A DNA stretch of 64,000 bases from Butyrivibrio sp. NC2007. GTDB taxonomy: Bacteria > Bacillota > Clostridia > Lachnospirales > Lachnospiraceae. A program made the translations under genes and the position numbers. Positions 40,692 to 48,233 of the stretch are shown in pieces. The DNA is taken from positions 1 through 64,000 of the forward strand of contig NZ_ATWY01000020.1 in assembly GCF_000421405.1 (NCBI RefSeq). The letters are read 5' to 3'. The notes below the pieces were generated by a model, which did not search any database, was not told the origin of the DNA, and saw nothing but the letters and a program-made list of their open reading frames with translations. Each line of letters starts with the position of its first letter. The stretch's first letter is position 1.

Positions 40692-41795
40692 ATGAGAAGA
40701 AGTCTTTCAGTAATCGTAACAGCAGCGATGGTTCTTTCACTTGTTGGCTGTGGTGTTCAGGCACCTGAGACACCTGCAGCTACAGAAGCACCCGCTGCAA
40801 CAGAAGCACCTGCAGCAGAAGCACCTGCAGCAGAGGCACCTGCAGCAGAAGCACCTGCAGCAGAGCCTGCAGCTGATGCAATCACACTGGTTATGGCAGA
40901 GGTTAACCCTCTTGACACAATCGTTGGTATGACAGACCAGAAGTTTAAAGAAGAGGTTGAGGCAAGATCAAATGGATCAATTCTCATCGATCTTCAGGCA
41001 AGTGGTGTTCTTGGATCAGAGAACGACGTACTTGATTCAATGCTCGGCGGCGGCGGAACAATCGATATGTCCCGTATCTCAGCTTTCGCTCTTACAAGCT
41101 ACGGCGGACAGAAGTCAATGCTTCTTTCACTTCCATACATCTTCACAAGTCGTGATCATTTCTGGAAGTTCGCTACATCAGATCTTGCACAGGAATTCCT
41201 TCAGGAGTCTTCAGAGAACGGCTCAGGCGTAAGAGGTCTTTTCTATGGTGAGGAAGGTTTCCGTCATTTCTTCACATCTTATGAGATCACAGATATCAAC
41301 TCCTTCAAGGGCAAGAAGATCCGTGTTTCTAACGACCCTGTTATGAACGGTCTCGTTGAAAGTCTTGGAGCATCTCCTACAGTTGTTGCATTCGGTGAGC
41401 TTTATTCAGCTCTTCAGACCGGCGTTGTTGACGGTGCTGAGCAGCCTATCGCTAACTACAAGTCAAATGCATTCCCTGAGGTTGCACCTTACATGATCCT
41501 CGACGGACATACACTTGGTGCTATCCAGGTAGTTATCACAGACGAAGCATGGAACAAGCTCTCAGCTGAGCAGCAGCAGATTCTCGTTGATGCAGGTAAG
41601 GCAGCTTCAGAGTACAACCGCTCAATCTCAGAAGAGAAGGAAAAGGAAGTTCTCGAAGAGCTCAAGGCTGAGGGTGTTACAATCGTTGAAGTTGATGACA
41701 TCACACCTTGGCAGGAAGCAGTTAAGCCTGTAATCGAAGAGAACATCAAGGGTCTTGAGGACTACTACCAGAAGATAGTTGACCTTGGCAAATAA
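40692..41795 (+). CDS. dctP: TRAP transporter solute-binding lipoprotein (DctP)
   Basis: 367 residues. The signal peptide MRRSLSVIVTAAMVLSLVG leads to Cys20, followed by the unusual Ala/Pro/Glu linker coded by a 15-bp tandem repeat. The mature domain has the TRAP-SBP pattern: IDMSRISAFAL, SFKGKKIRVSNDPVMNGLV (carboxylate-binding Arg) and FGELYSALQTGVVDGAEQP. Such proteins bind carboxylic acids, often sugar acids or keto acids, outside the membrane. GGGAGG precedes ATG 40692. dctQ and dctM follow in one operon. Confidence 0.9.
   Translation: MRRSLSVIVTAAMVLSLVGCGVQAPETPAATEAPAATEAPAAEAPAAEAPAAEAPAAEPAADAITLVMAEVNPLDTIVGMTDQKFKEEVEARSNGSILIDLQASGVLGSENDVLDSMLGGGGTIDMSRISAFALTSYGGQKSMLLSLPYIFTSRDHFWKFATSDLAQEFLQESSENGSGVRGLFYGEEGFRHFFTSYEITDINSFKGKKIRVSNDPVMNGLVESLGASPTVVAFGELYSALQTGVVDGAEQPIANYKSNAFPEVAPYMILDGHTLGAIQVVITDEAWNKLSAEQQQILVDAGKAASEYNRSISEEKEKEVLEELKAEGVTIVEVDDITPWQEAVKPVIEENIKGLEDYYQKIVDLGK
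40766..40877 (+). repeat. 15-bp tandem repeat encoding an EAPAA linker
   Basis: About five copies of GCACCTGCAGCAGAA and close variants code for EAPAA. The tract lengthens the tether between the lipid anchor and the TRAP binding domain. Such repeats can change in copy number by slippage. Confidence 0.85.
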
Positions 41796-41815
41796 TTTAG
41801 AGGAATAGGTGCCGT

Positions 41816-42340
41816 ATGAAATCATTTTTCGATGCGGTAGATAAGATCAAGCCTATATACGATGTTGCTTATAAAGTGGTACTTTTCATATGTAAGCTCT
41901 TGCTGGTGGCAGATATTCTGATCACCAGCATGAGCGTTCTTGGAAGATACGTGTCTTTTGTTCCGGACCCTGCATGGAGTGAGGAGATAGTCCTCACCCT
42001 GATGTCCTATATGGCCGTTTTGTCAGCAGCCCTGGCAATCAGACGCGGAGCTCACATTCGTATGACTGCGCTGGATGTTTATCTCCCCAAAAAGCTTTTA
42101 AAAATTTTAGATCTGCTTGCAGATGCATTTATCATGGTACTTGCATTTGTAATGCTTATAGTTGGTTGGCAGTATGCAACTACTCTGGGTGCAAAGGCAT
42201 CCTATGTATCACTGCCCAAGCTCTCCAAGTTCTGGATGTATTTCCCGATTCCGATCGCCGGATTTGCAATGATCATCTTTGAGCTTGAAGCTATCTATAA
42301 CCACATCAAAGGATTTTTCATAAAGGGGGAGGATAAGTGA
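41816..42340 (+). CDS. dctQ: TRAP transporter small permease (DctQ)
   Basis: 174 residues with four spans, the DctQ layout. The motif DPAWSEEIVLTLMSYMAVLSAAL and the RRGAHIRMTALD segment are typical. It pairs with the large permease for Na+-driven uptake. Its stop overlaps the dctM start region, so the two are translationally coupled. Confidence 0.9.
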   Translation: MKSFFDAVDKIKPIYDVAYKVVLFICKLLLVADILITSMSVLGRYVSFVPDPAWSEEIVLTLMSYMAVLSAALAIRRGAHIRMTALDVYLPKKLLKILDLLADAFIMVLAFVMLIVGWQYATTLGAKASYVSLPKLSKFWMYFPIPIAGFAMIIFELEAIYNHIKGFFIKGEDK

Positions 42341-43635
42341 TGGCTGTGAATACAACTGCCATTGCGATATTGCTGGTAAGCTTTATCGTAATGATATTCT
42401 TAAGATTCCATATCGCTTACGCGGTAGCACTTTCATCTATCTTCTGCCTTTTGTATCAGGGACTTCCTCTGACAACAGTATGTCAGCAGATGGTTAAGGG
42501 AATCAGCTCCTTCAGTCTTATGGCTGTCCCCTTCTTTATCACCATGGGCTGCCTTATGGGCAGTGGTGGTATTTCCGAGAAGCTGATCGCCCTTGCTGAC
42601 GCATGCGTTGGATGGATGACAGGTGGAATGGCGATGGTTAACATCGTTGCTTCCTACTTCTTTGGAGGAATTTCAGGTTCTGCTGCTGCAGATACTGCAT
42701 CCCTCGGAAGTATCCTTATTCCTATGATGGTTGAACAGGGATATGATGATGACTTTTCAACAGCGGTAACAATTACCTCATCCTGTGAGGGACTTCTTGT
42801 TCCGCCAAGCCACAACATGGTCATCTATGCCATGAGTGCCGGCGGTGTGTCTGTAGGAAGCTTGTTCCTCGCAGGATATCTTCCCGGAGCACTCCTTGCA
42901 GCTTCCCTTATGATCGGTTCTTACATTATTTCAAAGAGACGTCATTATCCTAAGGGAGATGCATTTAGTTTAAAGAAATTTGCAAAGCAGCTCAGTATCT
43001 CCTTCTGGGCGCTGGCAGCGATCATAATCGTTGTTGTGGGCGTTGTAGGCGGAGTTTTCACAGCTACCGAGTCAGCTGCTATTGCTGTTATCTATAGCCT
43101 TATCGTCAGTGTATTTATCTATAAGGGACTGGATTGGAAAGGCGTTTGGAAGACCCTCGAACAGTGCGTAGACACACTTTCAATCGTTATGATCCTCATC
43201 TCAACTTCCAGTATCTTCGGATATTGCCTGACAACACTTCATGTGCCTGATCTTGCAGCTAATGCAATCATCGGCCTTACAAGAAATCCGGTTCTTATAG
43301 CACTTCTCTTGAACCTGATCCTTCTTGTACTTGGATGTATCATGGATATGGCGCCGATCATCCTGATCGCTACACCTATCCTTCTTCCAATCGCAACATC
43401 AATTGGCATCAACCCTATCCAGTTTGGTATAATGATCATACTTAACTGTGGTATCGGACTCTTAACACCTCCTGTAGGTGCGGTTCTGTTCATTGGTTCT
43501 GCGGTTGGTAAGGTTAAGATGGAAAAAGTAGTTAAGGCAACACTGCCATTTTATCTGTGCATGATCGTTGTTCTTATGCTGCTTACTTTCATACCTGAGA
43601 TCAGTATGTTCCTCCCGAATTTACTGACCAAATAA
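42340..43635 (+). CDS. dctM: TRAP transporter large permease (DctM)
   Basis: 431 residues with eleven to twelve spans. Conserved parts are GISSFSLMAVPFFITMGCLM, FGGISGSAAADTASLGSI, SCEGLLVPPSHNMVIYA and NCGIGLLTPPVGAVLFIG. These match the large TRAP subunit, the ion-coupled channel. ATG 42340 is chosen because GGGGGAGG lies seven bases before; a GTG three bases earlier is too close. The operon then continues to the YcxB-like gene. Confidence 0.95.
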   Translation: MAVNTTAIAILLVSFIVMIFLRFHIAYAVALSSIFCLLYQGLPLTTVCQQMVKGISSFSLMAVPFFITMGCLMGSGGISEKLIALADACVGWMTGGMAMVNIVASYFFGGISGSAAADTASLGSILIPMMVEQGYDDDFSTAVTITSSCEGLLVPPSHNMVIYAMSAGGVSVGSLFLAGYLPGALLAASLMIGSYIISKRRHYPKGDAFSLKKFAKQLSISFWALAAIIIVVVGVVGGVFTATESAAIAVIYSLIVSVFIYKGLDWKGVWKTLEQCVDTLSIVMILISTSSIFGYCLTTLHVPDLAANAIIGLTRNPVLIALLLNLILLVLGCIMDMAPIILIATPILLPIATSIGINPIQFGIMIILNCGIGLLTPPVGAVLFIGSAVGKVKMEKVVKATLPFYLCMIVVLMLLTFIPEISMFLPNLLTK

Positions 43636-43656
43636 AGATTTCCGAAAGGTCTTTTT

Positions 43657-44127
43657 ATGGAATACAGATTTAAATGTGATGTGAAGGCCGGGGATCTGTG
43701 GAAGATGGCAATGGCCAGGACCTACAGGTCACTGATAGGACTGGTCAATGTTATCTTCACTGTAGCGATGATCCTTTTGACAATTCGTTTTTGGCCGACA
43801 GCATCGGATCTATTCAGAGTACTTATGATTCTTGGATGCATTCTTTTTCCTGTTATCCAGCCTCTTGCAATCTACGGCAACAGCGTTAAGCAGCTGGAAG
43901 ATCTGCCAAAGGATATGGAGCTTCTCTTTAACGATGGCGGAGTACGCGTCTTCGTAGGGGAAAAGAGCGAGTCCCTTGCCTGGAAGAGAATTAAGAATGC
44001 AATTAAGAGGAGCAACATGATAGTGGTAATGTCGGATGACAGCCACGGATACATGCTCACCAACAGAGTCCTGGGTGATCAAAAGGAGGAGTTTTATCAA
44101 TATATCTGTAAGAAGATCAGGGGCTAG
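43657..44127 (+). CDS. YcxB-like small membrane protein
   Basis: 156 residues. Two spans (LIGLVNVIFTVAMILLTIRF and LMILGCILFPVIQPLAI) are followed by a soluble half with LLFNDGGVRVFVGEKSESLAW, the YcxB-like C-terminal fold. Function unknown. It follows dctM by 21 bases and is the last gene before a terminator, so it probably travels with the TRAP operon. Confidence 0.7.
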   Translation: MEYRFKCDVKAGDLWKMAMARTYRSLIGLVNVIFTVAMILLTIRFWPTASDLFRVLMILGCILFPVIQPLAIYGNSVKQLEDLPKDMELLFNDGGVRVFVGEKSESLAWKRIKNAIKRSNMIVVMSDDSHGYMLTNRVLGDQKEEFYQYICKKIRG

Positions 44128-44146
44128 TTTTAAATAGTAATTTAAA

Positions 44147-44198
44147 AGGGGCAGCGCTATAATTATTGATATAACTATAACGCGGCCTCTTATTTTTT
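44147..44198 (+). terminator. Terminator abutting the histidine kinase start
   Basis: AGGGGCAGCGCTATA pairs with TATAACGCGGCCTCT (13 of 15 pairs counting one G-U), loop about 20 nt, followed by TATTTTTT. The kinase ATG comes five bases after the T run. Confidence 0.7.
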
Positions 44199-44202
44199 GA
44201 TT

Positions 44203-45705
44203 ATGGACAAGATACGAAATTTCTGGGAAACTCTCACCATTAAAAATAAAATAGCGGTCTTCACCATAAGCGTATTTGTGGCGCTATCTCTGTCGGTGCT
44301 CTTCGATGCATGGGTTGTTAAGCTCTTTACCAAGGACTTCAACGACATCATGGAAGATAACTCAAGAGGCGGAGAGATTGTAAATGCCATTAAACGTGAG
44401 ACAGACGCCTTTGATGAGTATATACGTGGCACAGGTTCCACGGATCAGGAGGCCTGGGAAAAGAGTGTGGAGGCTACCCGCGAGGCTATCTATGCCGTTC
44501 CGCTGGACTACACACACCTTGGGGATTCCAGGTTTGCTGTACTTCAGTCGCTGCAGAGCGCATACGAGGTCTACTGCAGCAAAAGAAATCAGGTCATAAC
44601 GGACTATATGTCCGAGAACATATATGTAGATAAACTCTACGACGTTTACAACATGCAAAATTACCTCTCGGTCTATGCCCAGAGATTTGTTGACGTCACC
44701 ATGCAGGAGGGAAATGAGAGCTACAGGACCATGCTCCCTGTGGTTGCAAGAGTTCCGTTTATCACAGCAGCACTCAGCATTGCCCTTTTCTTTGTAATAT
44801 TCCAGATCTCACAGATGCTTAACAGCAGCGTTACAAAGCCCGTACTTAAGCTGGCTAACGCTTCAAGGAGAATTGCCAACAACGACTTTTTTATCGACGA
44901 CGTTGTGGTTGACAACAAGGATGAGCTTGGGCAGATGGTATCGGCCTTTAACAAGATGAAATTTGCCACCGGCGAATACATCAAGGCCATGGAGGAAAAG
45001 AGGGAAGCGCTGGACCAGCTCCACGTGCAGGAGCTTGAGAATCTCGAGATTGAGAAGCAGATGGAGACCATGAACTTAGAGCTCTTAAAGAGCCAGATCA
45101 ATCCGCACTTTCTTTTCAACACCCTGAACGTAATCGCAGGAACAGCTAACCTTGAGGGGGCTCAGACCACTGAGCAGATGATAGAAGCCCTAAGTTCACT
45201 CTTTAGATATAACTTAAAGACCCAGGCAAAAGAGTCTCTCCTGGCCCAGGAGCTCAAGATTTCAAGGGACTATATGTATCTTCAGAAGATGAGATTTGGC
45301 GACAGGGTGCAGTTTGATATTGAATGTGATGTCGATGAGAACAAGGTGATCGTTCCCACCTTTACCTTCCAGCCGCTTCTTGAGAACGCCATAATCCACG
45401 GCATTTCTCCAAGAGTTGAGGGCGGTAAGGTACAGATAAAAGTAAAGCAGCAGGAAGATAAACTCCTTATTGAGGTGTCAGATACAGGCGCCGGAATGGA
45501 CGAGGAGACTCTTTTAAGGATAAGAGCCGGCCTTGAAGGCGGCGAGGATACACCTCTTGATGAAGATATTGTCGGCATCGGACTTGGCAATATCAACAGG
45601 CGAATCAAAGGAATGTATGAGGGCGGAAGCCTTTCGATAAACAGCACACTGGGAGAGGGAACAACAATCCTTATGACCCTTCCCCTTCACAGAGTTGATG
45701 ACTAA
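44203..45705 (+). CDS. Sensor histidine kinase, LytS/YesM type
   Basis: 500 residues. Span 1 is near residues 16-38, an external domain fills about 40-185, span 2 is about 190-210, then a HAMP segment (SSVTKPVLKLANASRRIAN), a coiled coil, the His box SQINPHFLFNTLNVI and an ATPase with LLENAIIHGI, DTGAGMD and GIGLGNINRR. It phosphorylates the AraC-type regulator next to it. No ribosome binding site precedes ATG 44203 (a TTG lies at 44197), because a terminator occupies that place. The sensing partner is probably the TRAP-type protein at 46486. Confidence 0.9.
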   Translation: MDKIRNFWETLTIKNKIAVFTISVFVALSLSVLFDAWVVKLFTKDFNDIMEDNSRGGEIVNAIKRETDAFDEYIRGTGSTDQEAWEKSVEATREAIYAVPLDYTHLGDSRFAVLQSLQSAYEVYCSKRNQVITDYMSENIYVDKLYDVYNMQNYLSVYAQRFVDVTMQEGNESYRTMLPVVARVPFITAALSIALFFVIFQISQMLNSSVTKPVLKLANASRRIANNDFFIDDVVVDNKDELGQMVSAFNKMKFATGEYIKAMEEKREALDQLHVQELENLEIEKQMETMNLELLKSQINPHFLFNTLNVIAGTANLEGAQTTEQMIEALSSLFRYNLKTQAKESLLAQELKISRDYMYLQKMRFGDRVQFDIECDVDENKVIVPTFTFQPLLENAIIHGISPRVEGGKVQIKVKQQEDKLLIEVSDTGAGMDEETLLRIRAGLEGGEDTPLDEDIVGIGLGNINRRIKGMYEGGSLSINSTLGEGTTILMTLPLHRVDD

Positions 45706-45715
45706 AGGAGCAGCG

Positions 45716-46489
45716 ATGTACAGAATACTGGTTGCAGACGACGAGCCCATAGAGAGGCTGGTAATTGACAAGAAGATAAAAGCTTTTTTTCCTGACCAGA
45801 CAGAAGTAGTGCTGGCTGAGAACGGCATTCAGGCTGTGAAGCTCTTTTTTGAAAAAGACTGCCAGATCGCAATCCTGGATATTGAGATGCCGGGAATGAA
45901 CGGCCTTGATGCTGCGGCTGAGATAAAGAAGGAAAGTCCTCACAGCAGCGTTGTGTTCCTGACGGCCTTTGATGAGTTCAATTACGCCAAAAGAGCTATC
46001 GAGATAAGGGCACTTGATTACCTGCTTAAACCGGGCTCTGATGAGGATCTTGTGAACGTACTTGAGGAGGCTTTTAATATCTGCGACAGATATGGAAGCG
46101 GCGTAAATACCCTGGACAGAGAGCCTGTAGCCCAGCCTCATGATGATGATAGTGACACACCACCCAACGTTTTTGTTGGTCAGGTGCAGGAATATATTGA
46201 TACGCACTACAAGGAGGATATTGCTCTCCTTGATCTGGCCGGAGTTTTCGGATATTCGGATGTCTATTTCTGCAAGCTCTTTAAGCAGAACTTTGGCAAG
46301 AACTTCATTACCTACCTCAACGAATACAGAATGGATAAGGCAAAAGAGCTTTTGGCAAACCCTGCAATAAATATCAAGGATGTCAGTGCCCTTGCCGGCT
46401 ACAGGGATGCCAACTACTTCACCAGAGTATTCAAGAGAATGGTGGGTAAGACACCAAGTGAGTATAGAATAGGGGTTATGGGGATATGA
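45716..46489 (+). CDS. Response regulator, YesN type (REC + AraC HTH)
   Basis: 257 residues. Residues 1-120 are a receiver domain: VADDEP at the start, phospho-acceptor Asp in ILDIEMPGMNG, FLTAFDE and YLLKPG. A linker leads to an AraC-type double HTH at the end (GYSDVYFCKLFKQNFGKN and AGYRDANYFTRVFKRMVGKT). It likely drives the TRAP operon upstream. AAGGAG lies five bases before ATG 45716; an earlier in-frame codon has none. It overlaps the next start by four bases. Confidence 0.95.
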   Translation: MYRILVADDEPIERLVIDKKIKAFFPDQTEVVLAENGIQAVKLFFEKDCQIAILDIEMPGMNGLDAAAEIKKESPHSSVVFLTAFDEFNYAKRAIEIRALDYLLKPGSDEDLVNVLEEAFNICDRYGSGVNTLDREPVAQPHDDDSDTPPNVFVGQVQEYIDTHYKEDIALLDLAGVFGYSDVYFCKLFKQNFGKNFITYLNEYRMDKAKELLANPAINIKDVSALAGYRDANYFTRVFKRMVGKTPSEYRIGVMGI

Positions 46490-47502
46490 ACAGCAGACGC
46501 AGATATATAGCTATAACTGCATGTGTCCTTTTGCTCCTTGTTGTAGTAGCCTTTGGGATTAGTACCATCAGGGAAAAGAAAGCTGAGGAGTCGGCACCTG
46601 AGTATGTCTTTTTATACGCAGAGAACCAGATAGCTGACTATCCGACAACCCATGGAGCAAACAGGTTTGCAGAGCTTGTCTATGAGAGGACAGACGGCAG
46701 AATAAAGATACTGGTCAAGCCCGATGCGGAGCTTGGAAGTGAGATGCAGGTTATTCAGCAGATGCAGTACGGTGGCATTGCTTTTGCAAGAATATCCCTG
46801 TCGCAGCTTGCTGAGTACATGCCTGAGATGAATGTGCTTCAGATGCCCTATCTTTACAGCGGACCGGAGCATATGTGGCGTGTTCTTGACGGTGAGATCG
46901 GGGATGAATTTCTTTTAAAAACAAGAGATCACGATCTGGTGGGGCTGTCCTGGTATGACGCCGGTGCGAGAAACTTCTACAGCACATCGCCTATTACCTG
47001 CCTTGAGGATATAAAGGGCATGAATATAAGAGTTCAGGAGTCCGATATGATGGCGGACATGGTATCGGCTCTTGGAGCAAACCCGTCCAAGATCGTATAT
47101 TCTGAAGTATATTCTGCCATTGAGCAGGGACTTGTTGACGGAGCTGAGAACAACTGGCCTTCCTACGAGGCTATGAGGCACTACATGGTTGCCAGATACT
47201 ACACTATAGATGAGCACACAAGAGTTCCGGAGCTTCAGATATGCTCCAAGGCAGTTTGGGACAAACTCTCAGAGAGTGATCAGAAGATCATAGAGGAGTG
47301 CGCCAGAGAGTCGGCACTTTATGAGCGCGTGTTGTGGGAAGAGAGAGAAAAGCGTTCCAGAGAAGTTGCAGAGAAAAGTGGTATTACCGTGATCGAGCTT
47401 TCGCCTGAAGAAAAACTTCGCTTCCGTGATGCTATGCAATCAGTGTATACTAAGTATTGCAGAGATCAAATGGATATACTGCAGGCTATTATGGAGTACT
47501 GA
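46486..47502 (+). CDS. Membrane-anchored TRAP-type binding protein, putative co-sensor
   Basis: 338 residues. Instead of a lipobox it has an uncleaved-looking anchor (RRRYIAITACVLLLLVVVAF). The external domain has the DctP pattern: QYGGIAFARISLSQLAEYMP, IKGMNIRVQESDMMADMV (binding Arg) and YSEVYSAIEQGLVDGAENNW. It is encoded in one unit with the kinase and regulator and away from dctQM. A binding protein that reports the ligand to the kinase, rather than feeding the permease, is the likely role. This is inferred from the position. Confidence 0.85.
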   Translation: MNSRRRYIAITACVLLLLVVVAFGISTIREKKAEESAPEYVFLYAENQIADYPTTHGANRFAELVYERTDGRIKILVKPDAELGSEMQVIQQMQYGGIAFARISLSQLAEYMPEMNVLQMPYLYSGPEHMWRVLDGEIGDEFLLKTRDHDLVGLSWYDAGARNFYSTSPITCLEDIKGMNIRVQESDMMADMVSALGANPSKIVYSEVYSAIEQGLVDGAENNWPSYEAMRHYMVARYYTIDEHTRVPELQICSKAVWDKLSESDQKIIEECARESALYERVLWEEREKRSREVAEKSGITVIELSPEEKLRFRDAMQSVYTKYCRDQMDILQAIMEY

Positions 47503-47519
47503 GAAAGGAACTTTGATTT

Positions 47520-48233
47520 ATGGAAAATGTCTGTTCCATCATTATTGCAATGATTGTGAGCTTTGTGTCTGTCACACAGGGCATGACAAGTCTGCCACAA
47601 GCTGTTGATACTAAGGATGCTGCGGCTGTGGAGAGCTCTGTGACTGCTGAGAACTCTGCACCTGCTGAGAGTGCTGCAGCGGAGGTCAAGGAGTCTTCGG
47701 GCTATAACGGATATGGAAAGATCCTCTATGTGGGAGACTCAAGGAGTGTTGACATGTTCAGCGGAGATGTCAGTGAGATTCTTGGGCAGAATATAGATGG
47801 AATGATGGTTTATTGTAAAGACGGAGCTTCATACAAGGATATGGTTCCCTGGATTGAGAGCTATGGCATCGATAATTTCGATACGCTTGTTACCTGGATG
47901 GGGTGCAATAACTTTGGTGATTTTAGCCAGTATGAGGTATATTATGACAGCCTGCTTGAAAAGGGGAAGACCATAGTGGCAGGTACAGTAGGTCCCACTG
48001 TGGATGAATGTCTTTTGATAGATGTTGATTACCTGTATTATCCTAATGCAAATCAGATAAGGTACAACGAATCTCTTGAGGCCTGGGCAAATAAAAGAGG
48101 GGTAAAAATTATACCCCTCTATAAATACATTAAAAATAGCAGTACCGTTACAGTAAGTGAAACGGATGGAATTCATTATTTTCCTCAGCCCACCACGGAG
48201 CTTTGGAACTACATTAAGGCCAGTTTACAATGA
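47520..48233 (+). CDS. SGNH/GDSL-like hydrolase, secreted
   Basis: 237 residues. A hydrophobic N-terminus (CSIIIAMIVSFVSVTQG) and an Ala/Glu/Ser linker to about residue 60 suggest export. ILYVGDSRSVDMF holds the nucleophile Ser of GDSR, TWMGCNNFGDF resembles block III Asn, and DGIHYFPQP holds the Asp-His end. Such enzymes often remove acetyl groups from surface or dietary polysaccharides. It is 17 bases behind the sensor gene and its stop abuts the stop of the converging EAL gene. Confidence 0.8.
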   Translation: MENVCSIIIAMIVSFVSVTQGMTSLPQAVDTKDAAAVESSVTAENSAPAESAAAEVKESSGYNGYGKILYVGDSRSVDMFSGDVSEILGQNIDGMMVYCKDGASYKDMVPWIESYGIDNFDTLVTWMGCNNFGDFSQYEVYYDSLLEKGKTIVAGTVGPTVDECLLIDVDYLYYPNANQIRYNESLEAWANKRGVKIIPLYKYIKNSSTVTVSETDGIHYFPQPTTELWNYIKASLQ

